Shown: positions 12,591-24,580, counted from the first letter of the stretch. The stretch is DNA of 64,000 nucleotides from Omphiscola glabra (GCA_964017045.1 OZ024802.1:25546293-25610292), one strand, 5' to 3'. Numbers and translations: made by a program. The notes: generated by a model not told the origin, from the letters alone.

Positions 12591-12680
12591 TCGAAAAATA
12601 ATTTGGGAAAGTATCAATATTTGTATTCTTTTTTTTTTAAATGAGATCATCGTGAATAATAATAAATAAACATTCTAATG

Positions 12681-12887
12681 CAGCGGTTCTCAACCTGTGG
12701 GTCGCGACCCCTTTGTGGGTCGAACGACGCTTTCCCAGGGGTCGCCTAACTCCATCGAAAAACGCATATAGTCCACGAATATGAAGTAACAACGAAAATA
12801 ATTTTGTGATTGGGGGGGGGGGGGGGTCGCCACAGCACGAGGAACTGTATGAAAGGGTCGCGGCATTAGGAAGGTTGAGAACCACTG
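12681..12887. mobile_element. SPIN-like hAT MITE 4
   Basis: Complete copy from cagcggttctcaacctgtgg to gaaggttgagaaccactg, containing a run of 14 G. Flanks ttctaatg / atctaatg match 7/8 with central TA. Confidence 0.9.
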
Positions 12888-13439
12888 ATCTAATGAATAC
12901 TTTGGCTTTTACTATTATTTTTTTAAGTAGTATAGTATGAGAAAATTACGACCGGGGGGTGGGGGCAAAATTCATGCAAAATAAACCCTTGAGTACCCTT
13001 TGCTTTTATTATACATAGAACAGATACCTACATTAATTGTAGTGTCTCTGATAGAGCCAATTGTCACCTAAATATTAGATATTGAGGCTATAAAAATATC
13101 ACCACAATGTTCAGCGGTTATCGTGATACTAATGATTTGTGTCTTCATAAATAGCTGGCAAGAGATCGCTCTATTAATATTTCTACTAGTAACAACACAT
13201 TAGTATATCCGTCCAGGTGACGTCATTATTTCGTTCGGTGACCAACCTCCCTCACCCCCCATTGGTGGGGGATTTTTTTTTAAAATTGTTGTTCTGACGT
13301 GTCTTGACGGAGAATCGCAAAAGACATCTAAATTGGTCGCCAAAATCGTAAAAGTAAACAGGTCTGCAGTAGGCCTAATACATAACTATAATACGAACCC
13401 GTGATACAGGCACACGTGTGTTATTTCATCAATAACAAT
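12888..13439. other. No gene seen
   Basis: AT-rich, apparently unique; no coding pattern or repeat. Confidence 0.5.
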
Positions 13440-13780
13440 GTCTATCACCATGATAATGATGAATTTCAAGAAATGAATGAATTGAATAAGCCTAAGTTTC
13501 CTTAATTCTTTTTTTTTAAAAATTAAACAAAGATAACATTGGAAATATTACCATTCCCTAGGATTATTCAATAATATTCACCTTTGCCCATGACAACATT
13601 GATGAGCATGGTAAATGACAACTCAAAATGAATATCACCAAATGAAGGAATTGAATAAACCAAGGGTTCCAAATTTTATTTTTGAAAAAAATTAAAACAA
13701 AAATAATCCCATAACTATAACCATTCCATTCGTTTTTCTTCCACTAAAGTGTGTACATTTGCCTAAGCCTATTTGAAATG
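13440..13780. repeat. Diverged tandem duplication, ~170 bp
   Basis: Two copies, each with aatgaattgaataag-like and attaccattcc-like blocks (13,461-13,610 and 13,620-13,775). Confidence 0.55.
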
Positions 13781-13883
13781 TAATTTTTTGGAAACATAGG
13801 ACCGGTGGGTCATCATGCAGCTGTGAGCAGTTTTCGCAGGGTATCAATCATATAACATACGATACAGCAAGACGTCGAGCAAT

Positions 13884-14027
13884 CAGTGGCGTAGCGAGCT
13901 TAACTTAGCGCCCCCCCCCCTATTCGAAAACCATACAATATTATATGTAAAATATACCATTTAGCGCCCCTTTGTGAGTAGCGCCCGGGGCATGATGCCC
14001 CCCTTGCCCTCCCTCGCTACGCCACTG
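13884..14027. mobile_element. CAGTGGCGTAG hAT MITE 2 (short)
   Basis: Same termini and body as the copy at 1.3 kb but lacks part of the left interior. Perfect 8-bp duplication cgagcaat on both sides. It lies about 50 bp left of the PIF/Harbinger element. Confidence 0.9.
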
Positions 14028-14423
14028 CGAGCAATAATGAATATCGGATTGCCGGCCTAGAGACAGACAGACAGTCTTAGGGTGATCATACACTAGGTCC
14101 GGATTTCACCGGATTCCAAGACTGACGAACAAGACTGGATCGGTATAAAAAACAAATGCAATAACAAAGTGAACACAGCTACATTTGCTCAGGCGTCATC
14201 GGTGAAAGTCGGTAACGCGCGCCGGTCTTATTTGTTTTTTTCGTCAGAGCTGTCCGAAGCTAATTTTAAAAACAATTAAAATGGCGGCATGTAATTTTTT
14301 ACAGATTGTTTGTACAAAAATGTCACCTTAAAATCTAGAATAGCCTTTCATTTGTGTATTATTCCTTTGGATCCATCATAAGTAATTTAAATATATACAA
14401 ATTGTAGCATTTTATCAATTAAA

Positions 14424-14820
14424 ATGGTAGAAATGGATAAACTAAAATCTCAAGTGGATGATCGCTCTCCACTATGGGACATAGCAACCACATAATTAGA
14501 GCGATGTTCGACGGAATGATCCGAAGCTAAATTAAAAAAAAAAAACAAGCAAATGACGTCATTGCAGGTCTTTTTTGCATCATCCGTGTGTAGGATTCAT
14601 TCGGATCCAATAAAAGTAATTTAAGATAAATACAAATTATAGAACTGAATAAAATAAAATGGTAGAAATAGACAAGCTAATATCCCTAGTTCATGACCGC
14701 ATGCCACTATGGGACATAACGAAAAATTACCACAATAGGGATATTGGTAGTAAACTTTAGCACAAAATAGCAGAAGAGTTCAATACTAGAAGTGAGTGGC
14801 GGGAGTGGGCATATGATTTT
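14424..14820 (+). pseudogene. Harbinger MADF-domain protein remnant, N-terminus duplicated
   Basis: At 14,659 the + frame reads MVEIDKLISLVHDRMPLWD and then a YHNRDIGSKL stretch, a stop, and HKIAEEFNTR, the look of a MADF domain. A diverged copy of the same start lies at 14,424 (MVEMDKLKSQVDDRSPLWD). Flanking DNA is also repeated, so about 235 bp were duplicated in tandem. In active Harbingers the partner protein guides transposase; here both copies carry stops. Confidence 0.65.
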
Positions 14821-14866
14821 ATTTTATTACTATTTTAAGTTAGTTCGATCGATATGGATAAAGGCT

Positions 14867-15106
14867 GCACCTATTGGTACCCAGGTACCAGAAGTGAGAG
14901 TTTGGGATTAAAAAACTATTAAAAATATTATTGTTGGGTTTGTAAGACCAAATTATGTATGAAATGAAAGATAATTGAATGTACTATACGTTTGTAAACT
15001 TAATTCTTCGTTTTAACTAAAGTACACTACAATAAATGACATCTGAATAGCATTGAGCCTAATGGTACCCGGGTGCGAATGGCGGCGCTGCGTGTCTGGG
15101 TCAATG
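14867..15106 (+). repeat. Dispersed ~240-bp repeat with GGTACC box, copy 2
   Basis: Same body as 4.57 kb (ggctgcacctattggtaccc, then atgtactatacgtttgtaaa). The terminal GC-rich module reads gcgaatggcggcgctgcgtg, the reverse complement of the one in copy 1. It lies inside the PIF/Harbinger element, so it inserted after that element or was carried along. Confidence 0.75.
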
Positions 15107-15559
15107 TTTATTTTTTATTGCAAGAAGATTAGGTAAATAAAACCAAATTGTTTTGAACAAACTTGATCATATAATAGCTAAATATAATTATAATTAGAAA
15201 TAGCAATTAAGAAATGAAAATTAGATATAACAAGTATGCATTTATTTTGAAGTTTGCATATCCTGTTACTGTTAGACCTGCAAAACAGTAACATTGGAAA
15301 ATAAGTTCAAAGAAATGTCAATCACTTGAATTTAGGATATATTTTTGTAACACAATAATGAATCAAATATAATTTTAACATAATAAATACAGTTAATAAA
15401 TATAGTTCCATGTAGAATATTTATGCTTTTACCAAATTTCTAAATTATATTTAATCTAAATTTTAAAAGAAAACTAAATTAAACTGTTTATAAACAAATA
15501 TTAAATTAGCATGGATAATGCCATTGATTCTGTAGCACACGGTAATGCTATCACTAAAT

Positions 15560-15760
15560 TATTATGGAAAAAGATCAACGTGGATCAATTTATAATCAAT
15601 TCATAAAATATCACCACTGGTTGTGTATGGTCGCATCAGATGTTTCTTCAGAGGATAACCTTGGTCACCCAGAAAAACATATGGAAGATGTGTATTTATT
15701 GATTCCAGGCATCTGTCTTGGTTAAGGAAAGGGGAAAGACCCCGTTCCTATGTGGTTGTA
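15560..15760 (-). pseudogene. Harbinger transposase remnant (DDE_Tnp_4 type)
   Basis: The minus strand around 15,695-15,620 encodes FLGDQGYPLKKHLMRPY, the characteristic GD-x-x-YPLK-x-x-LM-x-PY block of PIF/Harbinger transposases. A stop follows soon after and upstream sequence is decayed. Its place inside the TTA-flanked terminal repeats supports the call. Confidence 0.7.
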
Positions 15761-16183
15761 AAGATTTGATTCAACGAAAATACCACTGTCAGTCTGCTGC
15801 ACTAGGCCCCACTGTCAACAATTAATAATTTAATTTATACTTTGCATACCACTGTATGTAGGTAGTCAAAAGTATAATGGTTCATTCTGAAAATAATAAT
15901 TTTAATAATGGATTCTTCATCAAATAAAACATATGTTCATATATTCCAGTTTTTTTAATACAACACGCTCATTTAAAATCTATGTTTAGTTTAATACTCG
16001 CCAGCGGAAAGACAGCAGGGTCAAGGTCGTTGTTATGATAAACAATAAAAATTCGGATGCGATCGGCTGCAATGTATTCTCAATTTCTACAATGTCCGAT
16101 GTACAGTTCTACCGAGCAACCGGTCTCGTCGTCAGTCTTAAAATCCGGTGAAATCCGGACCTAGTGTATTATCACCCTTACCT

Positions 16184-16372
16184 CTGGTAGATGACCGAAA
16201 ACCGGGGTCAATTTCGGCCAGATGGCTGAAAGTCTCAATCACTTTCGACAGAAGCCGAAATTAAACCTAAAGTTAACTTTTCTGTTTCTGCCAAAACCGA
16301 AACTAGACCGAACGTGATCAAATGACAACTTTCGTCGCCGAAACCGAAGCCAAATTTCGGTCCGTCTCTAAT
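16184..16372. mobile_element. Unclassified short element with CCGAAA-rich ends
   Basis: ctggtagatgaccgaaaacc at the left; the right end in reverse complement is tagagacggaccgaaatttg. Many gccgaaa boxes between. It resembles a degenerate MITE and abuts the right flank of the PIF/Harbinger element. No duplication established. Confidence 0.35.
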
Positions 16373-16378
16373 GGGAAA

Positions 16379-16715
16379 AGATGGATATGTGAACATATGG
16401 ATATGCGAACATATGCATATTTGAACATATGGATATGTGAAAAGATGAATATGTGAAAAGATGGATATGTGAACATGTGGATATGTGAACATATGGGTAT
16501 GTGAGCGACGGTTATATGAAAAGATGGATATTGTAACATATGTATATATGAGCACATACATATGTGATCTTATGAATATGTAAAAGATGGATAACTGTGA
16601 ACAGATAGATATGTGAACATATTGATATGTGAACAGGTGGATGTGTAAACATATGGATATGTGAACAGATGGATATGTGAACATATGGATATGTCAACAG
16701 GTGGATAGGTTCACG
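16379..16715. repeat. Minisatellite, period ~16
   Basis: gatatgtgaacatatg units, about 20 copies. Confidence 0.9.
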
Positions 16716-17599
16716 ACTGGATGAAAACATAATCAGGAAAGAAATAAATGAAACGGAAATGGTGAAGCCAAATATAGACAGACAGGCGGACAGGCAGGCA
16801 GGCAGACAGACAGACAGATGACTCCCTGGTCCCTGGGACGAGCAGGGTGGACAGCCTGGACCTGGCGCCTAAGATGAATTGACTGCCGATACCGTGTTTG
16901 ATCCGATATTAATCTTGTCACTGTGTCAACACGGCGGGACAACACTGCCCCGGTACTGGTGACGTCAGACTCCAGGTCTTTGAGTGGTTACAAACATGTT
17001 ATTTTCTAGTACTTGGCTAATACCCGCAATATGATTTATGGCATATTAGCCAACAAAGATGTTGTATTCTTTTCCCGGCTAGTTACAATTACTTATGTAA
17101 AGCTTTTTTTTTTTTGTGTGGATACTTTACTGACTTCGATGAACTTGCATTGACGGTTTTGTCTACTACAATAGATATTCGATTTTCCGATCACGAATTA
17201 TCCGAAATATCGATTATCCCATCTGGCTTTGCCTTTAACAATATATAGATATATATAACTATATTTATTTATTTGTTTATTTATTTATATTCATATTTAT
17301 ATTTATATATTATTGTAAGCAATGCAATAGAGCATTGGCGCATACAAAATCCCGTACAAAAAGTCGGACTATTGTCGCGTTATTCAGTTAAATTCCAAAT
17401 ATGTAATTTTACAGGCAGTGGCAAAAACTGGAAGAGCCGCAATATGAACACTTGTTAATGAATACAAATCGCAAAATTACACGTCTGCACAAAGCGAATT
17501 GACCTGGGATTTCATTCTGAGCAACAGAATTCAATATTTTTGTAAACGTGTGTTATAATTTTTTTTTTTTTTTAAACAGAGAAATATAAATAAGCAGCA
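16716..17599. other. No gene seen
   Basis: Contains a gacaggcaggcagg microsatellite (16,780-16,818) and a TA/TTTA-rich stretch (17,240-17,310). Confidence 0.5.
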
Positions 17600-17828
17600 T
17601 TGCCGGGTAGCTGACAACCCTCGGTTGGATCATTGCCGGGTAGCTGACAACCCTCGGTTGGATCATTGCCGGGTAGCTGACAACCCTCGGGTGGATCATT
17701 ACCGGGTAGCTGACAACCCTCGGTTGGATCATTACCGGGTAGCTGACAACCCTCGGTTGGATCATTACCGGGTAGCTGACAACCCTCGGTTGGATCATTA
17801 CCGGGTAGCTGACAACCCTCGGTTGGGT
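17600..17828. repeat. Minisatellite, period 33, 7 copies
   Basis: Unit contains gggtagctgacaaccctcgg; nearly homogeneous. Confidence 0.95.
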
Positions 17829-18616
17829 CAACACCGAGTCACCGCATTGTATGATGAATAAACAATAGAATAAAGCACCATACGCGTATGGACTGTGAGG
17901 TAAGAATTCACTGCACTCTGTGCACTCACAAATTTGTTTTAAAGCAATCTTTCCTTAGTTGCGTTCGGTTATCGAGAATATTGGTAAACACCCAGATCAA
18001 AATAGTTCGGAAAATCGACGCTCTATCGCATTTCAATTAAATGATACTGTTTGTTTGCTTTTGAGTGGATGTCGTGTAGGCTCTGCGTCGGCAATCTTTG
18101 GTTGAAACGAAACTGTTACGATCGTAGCTTACGTGTGTGCTGGGAATGCAAGTGTCGATCCCGTGGATGAAGTCGACGCCGGGAATATTATGGAACCGGT
18201 ATCGTGGGAGGAGGAATGCAGTTCTGACGATACCGGTTGAAGTATCCTCGACTACTGAACATATACCCTTCATAGTGTCCTCGACTTCTGACCATATCCT
18301 CCATAGTATCCCTAACTTCCAAACATACCCTTCATAGTATCATCGAATTCTTAGTATCAAAAGAATTATACATAAACCAAAACGACTTATCATTTATCCT
18401 TCACGCCAGAGGCATCTCTAGGTTTGGCGTCCCCCGGTTTGGTAAAATCATGATGTCACCCTCCTCCCCAAATCTTCCCGTATCCCACCCCCCCTCCCCC
18501 ACATTTCCACACCCCCCAGAGCTGCTAGTACAGAATCACTTATGGCATGTTTGTAAATTAAGCAACAACAAAAATCCCGAGGCGCCGAAAGACACGAAAA
18601 GACAACATCAGGGAAC
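17829..18616. other. No gene seen
   Basis: A weak three-copy repeat with atcctcgacttctgaccata lies at 18,242-18,345. A ggcatctctaggtttggcg motif near 18,410 resembles a MITE terminus without a partner. Confidence 0.4.
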
Positions 18617-18803
18617 CAGTGGCGTAGTGAGGGGGGAGCAAGGGGGGGCATCATGCCCCGGGCGCTACTCACAAAGGGGCGTCAAATGGTATATTTTACT
18701 ATAATATTGTATGGTTTTCGAATAGGGGGGCGCGCTAAAAATGTATTGGGGGCGCTAAAAAGGTATTGTGCCCCGGGCGCGAGTTAAGCTCGCTACGCCA
18801 CTG
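18617..18803. mobile_element. CAGTGGCGTAG hAT MITE 3 (reverse)
   Basis: Reverse-oriented copy, cagtggcgtagtgagg to gctcgctacgccactg. Perfect 8-bp duplication cagggaac. Confidence 0.9.
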
Positions 18804-19140
18804 CAGGGAACGGCTTTAAAATAATGACAACAATAGTACTTTTTAATGAAAAAATAAACATAAGAGTTAAAACTCTACTTTCCTGGTCTTCAAAGATTCC
18901 AACGCGCCAAGCACTTCGTCAAATCCAACGTTCTTCACCTCACCACTTACACTTGGCAAAATCGCGATACCAGAAATCGTGGACTGCTCATTTCTTCACC
19001 TCCTCCAGACATCCCCCAATCATCCTCCTCCATGTCTGCCTTGCTCTGGTGGCCCCCTGCAAAAATGCACCTTTTTCTGTTTTCAGCTGACTGTGATTGC
19101 CCCTCCTCCACCACGCTCTGCTTCGTCACTACCTCCTGTA

Positions 19141-19460
19141 GCGGACCCTGTTCTGGCGGCACCGCGTTCTGGTGGCAGTCTATTCTGGTGGCAGTCTATT
19201 CTGGTGGCAGTCTATTCTGGTGGCAACCTTTTCTGGTGGCACCCTGTTCCAATGGCACCCGACTTAGGTGGCACCATTTTCTGGTGGCACTATTTTGTTG
19301 TGGCACTCTGTTCTGGTGGCATCGTTTTTATGTCACCCTGTTCTAGTGGTACCCTGTTCTGCGGCACCCAGTTCTGGAGGCACCCGGCTCTGTTGGAACT
19401 TGTTCTAGTGGCACCCAGTTCTGGAGGCACCCGGCTCTGTTGGAACTTGTTCTAGTGGTA
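19141..19460. repeat. Minisatellite, period ~16
   Basis: ttctggtggcagtcta and ttctggtggcaccctg units; the last ~80 bp form a longer two-copy duplication. Confidence 0.9.
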
Positions 19461-20837
19461 CTCTGGTGATTGATGGCACCGCGCTCTTGTATTGAACTGA
19501 ATTCTGTTATGAAACCCAACGGAGCGAACTCTGTTACATCAGCTATTTTTTTCCATTGGTTGTCAACCCTTTGTGAGTGTGTCACCCGGTGCGATCTGCA
19601 CCCCTACAGTGACGCCACTGTTTCTGGCCCCAGGGCCGGGTAGAATTTTTTTTTTGGGCCCCCTGCAAATCCAAAATCCACCCCCACCCTTTTTGTTTCA
19701 GTTCAAATAATTTTATCGAACTAAATTTTACTCCAAAAAAATATTCCGCCCCCAATGCGGGCTGGCGCCCCGAGTGATGTACTCGCTTGCCTCTGCCTGA
19801 TTGCAGCCCTTGTCTGCCCCGCACAGAAACACACAATGCCACTAGGAACCATTTCACAACTATAGACTGATTATACATTTCTTTTCATTCTTGAACGGCT
19901 TCGGTATTGAAACTTTTCGAACATAACTAACACATAACTAATATTAATATATTTTCTGGTTCTTTTTCTTTTTTTGTTTCGTTTTCAATATTATCAATGA
20001 TTTCAATCATTTTTTTTGGGTGGACCGATTAGTGTTGGTCCACTCGGCAGTTTTAGATCTCTCGCCCTAGCCTCATACGTACAAGCACTACGTCTTCCGC
20101 TGGCAACGGTCCAACAATTAAACCACGTGACTGGCACACGTGTTGTCCCAGATCAAAGACTCGTGTTCGCGCCCCCCCCCCTTTCCCTTTTTTTCATATT
20201 CACGGTTTAATATATTTATGAAGCGCATAAAAATTGGAGCTTTACTTTACAGACTTGGGTTTGCAAGAGGCTTTGGGGGTGGGGGTGTGTGGGTGGGGGG
20301 TGGGTGGGGGTGGGTGGGGGCGAGTGGTGAAGTGGTCAATAGCACACACACACACACACACACAACTTTACTAAAAAAAAAAAGATTCATTCGAAAACAT
20401 GAGTGAGCAGAGACAGTCTAAATCTTACTCACAGGGTTTGTCATTTAATGGCGGAAATCTATTAGTAGAACATCCGGGGCTGACAGTTTGGCCAATCTCT
20501 TTAAGATATTAATTACACATCCTGGCATTCCGTTTGGCCAAATTATATATGCGGAAATACATTGTTAGAGGCTATGTTCTACAAAAACATTGTCTAAAAA
20601 TAGTAGAATGACGTCATGCGATGTGACGTTTTCTGACTGAGCTATATACTAAATTCTCAATGATTGCAAACTTTTTTTCCACATAGTCTTGTTAGTGTTA
20701 TCCTAACTGAATGTACACATGAAGGCCAAGGATGGGATAACATACAATTTTAATTAGGAGCAATAAAAGTGTACATTCCCACAAACCCCACTCCATTTCT
20801 TGTGTTCCCACCCACTACACCAGACGGCCTCTTCGCC
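19461..20837. other. No gene seen; MITE debris
   Basis: gtgtcacccggtgcgatctg near 19,578 and gtgacgccactg ending 19,621 look like a short MITE. The C-rich ggcgccccg stretch to 19,780 may be another. (GTGGG)n and (CA)n microsatellites are at 20,275-20,365. Confidence 0.4.
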
Positions 20838-20915
20838 GCTCGATTACCGAAAAAGCAATCGCAACGCTCGATTACCCAGAAGGAATCGCGACGCTCGATT
20901 ACCCAAATGGGATCG
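20838..20915. repeat. Short array, period 30, ~2.5 copies
   Basis: Units with cgacgctcgattacccagaa. Confidence 0.75.
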
Positions 20916-21351
20916 CTACATTTGTGATCCTGCCGTGGCACCGATGTACCACACGTTGTGTTGAATACACAAGAACACGACAGAGTCCCATCAACTTCGT
21001 GGCCGCATTATAGTGGTCTAGTTACATACACATTGACATAATAAAACAGGTATCATCAAAGCGCAATGGAGAAACTTTTATCGTTCATACTGGGACAATC
21101 AAATACTAGGATATTCGGATCCCACCAAAAAAAATATCCCCCCCCCCACCCACACACACACACACACACTCCACAAGAAATTCTGTAAAGTTAATAACGA
21201 AACAAACGCTTGCATATTCGATCCGTCAACTGTCTAAATTATGTACAGAATCGATCCGGCGTGCACAAGGCCATCCCTTGAGCCAGTTTATGGTCAAACT
21301 GTGTTCGGGGAAAATCCCCCCCCCCCCCTTTTTCTTGTAACTTCTAAAAAT
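20916..21351. other. No gene seen
   Basis: Unique except for C runs with (CA)n at 21,138-21,170 and a C run at 21,317. Confidence 0.5.
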
Positions 21352-21535
21352 AACCTTGGCCAAAACTGCTGGATTGAATGGGGACTTCTAAACCCCCTTT
21401 GGTATTATTTGCAGGATTGAATGGGGACTTCTAAACAACCTTTGTCAAAACTGCTGGATTGAATAGGGACTTCTAAATAACCTTGGTATTAATTGCTGGA
21501 TCGAATGGGGACTTCTAAACCCACTTTGGTATTAG
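21352..21535. repeat. Tandem repeat, period ~46, 4 copies
   Basis: Units with ggattgaatggggacttcta. Confidence 0.9.
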
Positions 21536-21706
21536 TTAATGAAAAGAAAGAAGAAAAAAAAGTCGTATATAGCGTGACAGAAATGTATAATATTAATTGA
21601 ACTTATATTATATTTTTATATATACTAGCATTAACTCTCCGTTTTAACCTCACTGTCAAAGGCTATTGCGAGAAGTTATCCAATTTTTTCAATGAAATAT
21701 ATACAA

Positions 21707-22249
21707 GTCCAGACAGTGCCAATGTGAAACCTACAAGTCCAGACAGTGCCAATGTGAAACCTACAAGTCCAGACAGTGCCAATATGAAACCTACAAGTCC
21801 AGACAGTGCCAATATGAAACCTACAAGTCCAGACAGTGCCAATATGAAACCTACAAGTCCAGACAGTGCCAATATGAAACCTACAAGTCCAGACAGTGCC
21901 AATATGAAACCTACAAGTCCAGAAAGTGCCAATATGAAACCTACAAGTCCAGACAGTGCCAATATGAAACCTACAAGTCTAGACAGTGCCAATATGAAAC
22001 CTACAAGTCCAGACAGTGCCAATATGAAACCTACAAGTCCAGACAGTGCCAATATGAAACCTACAAGTCCAGACAGTGCCAATATGAAACCTACAAGTCC
22101 AGACAGTGCCAATATGAAACCTACAAGTCCAGACAGTGCCAATATGAAACCTACAAGTCCAGACAGTGCCAATATGAAACCTACAAGTCCAGACAGTGCC
22201 AATATGAAACCTACAAGTCCAGACAGTGCCAATATAAGCAACTGTACAA
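21707..22249. repeat. Highly homogeneous minisatellite, period 30, 18 copies
   Basis: Unit with ccagacagtgccaatatgaa; only four or five variant bases over 540 bp, so expansion or homogenisation is recent. Open frames on both strands follow from the 30-bp period. Confidence 0.97.
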
Positions 22250-22559
22250 GTCCACACATTGCTAATATACAACATTTGTTGATTCGGAATAAGCTCAGTT
22301 GATTGGAGGATCATGTCCGAGGTCAATATGTCGATCCATTTCTTTCCATCTCATTTGACTCCATTGAAACGGGGGAGACTCCAAGTCTTTCGACCCATCC
22401 AAAATAAGACTATTTTTTTAATTTAACGCGTACTTTTGCTTGTTTCTGGAAGGATTCGCAAAACCCGGGACCACCATTCGATTCTGAGATATTCGGTCCA
22501 GATCACAGATTATATAACGAAAGCGTCTAGCGTCAAATAGAACTGGGACAAATCCAAAA

Positions 22560-23225
22560 GAATCTCCAGTACTAGCAGCAGTAGCTGATGGCTTACGCAC
22601 ATAGAAATTAGATTTCAGTACTAGCAGCAGTAGCTGATGGCTTACGCACATAGAAATTAGACTTTACTACTAGCAGCAGTGTTAAGGGTATGAGAATCAC
22701 TGTTGTTATGTTTGGTATGGAAAAGATGTTTAGTTTAGAGATTATATGTGTAGCTGTATCTATTATGTGAGATAGTTGTGACGTATTTGGGTAAAGGGGA
22801 GATGACGCGTTAGTTTTGTTGTTGATATAGTGGATTGATGGCTGTTGTAGGATATTCACGGCTTGTTTTGTCTGTTGAGAATGTCGGCTAGATGTATATC
22901 GTTAATAGAGAACGTTGATTTGTTTACGAATTGATTTGTTAGTACGGTATACATTACTCCGTCTGGTTTTGACGATGCATAATAAACTTATAGCGTTATA
23001 ACTTATATCAAGATATTCAGTGTTTGGTGTAATGATATCAGTTCCACTAGTACGTGTGCAGAAGTGAGAGACTATCCCACAAGTAAGCATCTGACTTCAA
23101 AGGGTAGATGAGCACAAGACAGCAAGTTCGACATCTCGTCAAGCAGTGGTGGCTTACTCACATAGAAATTAGACTTTAGTACTAGCAGCAGTAGATGATG
23201 GCTTACTCACATAGAAATTAGTACC
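22560..23225. repeat. Interrupted ~52-bp repeat
   Basis: tactagcagcagtagctgat and cttacgcacatagaaattag occur twice in tandem at 22,569-22,678 and again at 23,143-23,222. About 460 bp of unrelated sequence separate them. Confidence 0.75.
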
Positions 23226-23823
23226 CCGAAACATGATTCACTCAGTCTAGGGTGACACTCATAGATCAGTTGTCTAATTTTCACCCCCCCCCCCCCCCCC
23301 ACCCAACCGCTCAAATTTATTCACAATGTGAAAAGAAAATAGGTCACAAAATTTGAATGTGTTCAAACGCTATTTATAAGGAACTCAACACAAAAGTATT
23401 GCGGTATGCCACATTTTCCTGTAATTTCGACTAATATTAACTATAACACCACAATTCGGAATTTCGGAATATTGTAAAAAAAATCCGCGCAAAGAAGACA
23501 TGTCCTGTATCTGTTCAAAGTTAATTCAGGCGTTACTTTTAAATCCCCCCCCCCCCCCTTTTTCCTAAAAATCAGTTTGATTCACACAGTAACCGAAAAT
23601 ATCACAATCTCTTGTCTATACATATATCTATATATTTTGCTTCTGGCGTGTCCTGCTTCCTCTTCGAAATAGGCCCCCCTCCCCCAACTCCACGTGTTTC
23701 ATATGAATAGAAACAGAGTGGGGCAAAAAAAAAGGTTGTCATGCGTGGGGTGTGAACTCGGGTCCCAAAAAATCTGTGGGGGGGGGGGGAGGCGAGTTAT
23801 AAATTAATAATAAAGAGCCACGG

Positions 23824-24580
23824 ATTTGAGTAGGGCTGTCTGTTTGATTGTCTGTATGATTGTATGTATGATTGTCTGTATGATTGTCTAGATGACTGTC
23901 TAGATGACTGTCTAGATGACTGTCTAGATGACTGTCTAGATGACTGTCTAGATGACTGTCTAGATGACTGTCTAGATGACTGACTAGATGACTGTCTAGA
24001 TGACTGTCTGTATGATTGTCTCTGGACTATTGTTTAAAGTGCCGGCAGGTAGGATGTAGGGCTGTCTGTATGATTGTCTGTATGATTGTCTCTGGACTAT
24101 TATTTAAAGGGCCTGCAGGTAGGGTGTAAGGCTGTCTGTATGATTGTCTCTGGACTATTATTTAAAGGGCCGGCAGGTAGGGTGTAGGGCTGTCTGTATG
24201 ATTGTCTGTATGATTGTCTCTGGACTATTGTTTAAAGGACCAACAGGTAGGGTGTAGGGCTGTCTGTAGGACAATTGTTTAAAGGACCAACAGGTAGGGT
24301 GTAGGGCTGTCTGTATGATTGTCTGTATGATTGTCTGTATGATTGTCTCTGGACTATTATTTAAAGGGCCGACAGGTAGGGTGTAGGGCTGTCTGTATGA
24401 TTGTCTGTATGATTATCTCTGGACTATTGTTTAAAGGGCCAACAGGTAGGGTGTAGGGCTGTCTGTAGGACTATTGTTTAAAGGGCCAACAGGTAGGGTG
24501 TAGGGCTGTCTGTAGGACTATTGTTTAAAGGCCGGCAGGTAGGGTGTAGGGCTGTCTGTAGGACTATTGTTTAAAGGGCT
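23824..24580. repeat. Compound array: 12-mer inside a ~65-bp repeat
   Basis: gtctagatgact 12-mers (23,883-24,007), then repeated blocks of ggactattgtttaaagggcc, aggtagggtgtagggctgtc and variable numbers of tgtatgattgtc. Confidence 0.9.

Larger units (their letters stand above)
14080..16177. mobile_element. PIF/Harbinger DNA transposon, degenerate, 2.1 kb
   Basis: The left end is gggtgatcatacactaggtc and continues through a ccggatttcaccgga block. The right end (before 16,177) is its inverted counterpart, with long terminal similarity (about 50 bp). Flanking TTA trinucleotides (14,077-14,079; 16,178-16,180) are the expected PIF/Harbinger duplication. Inside are remnants of both Harbinger proteins: a MADF-type DNA-binding protein on + and a transposase on -. 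A 240-bp dispersed repeat is inserted at 14.87-15.11 kb. Stops and shifts make it non-functional. Confidence 0.85.

Noticed and set aside
12382..12591. Minus-strand frame over the SPIN/GC-rich chimera
   Set aside because: It overlaps repeat DNA, and similarity with the frame at 35.84-36.09 kb follows from the shared repeat, not from demonstrated coding constraint.
21707..22249. CRISPR-like array
   Set aside because: There are no unique spacers between repeats; units are contiguous and the genome is eukaryotic.
21663..22302. Long frames on both strands (GLVGFILALS-type and KPTSPDSANM-type repeats)
   Set aside because: Both come from the same 30-bp array. Open frames on both strands are expected from its period.
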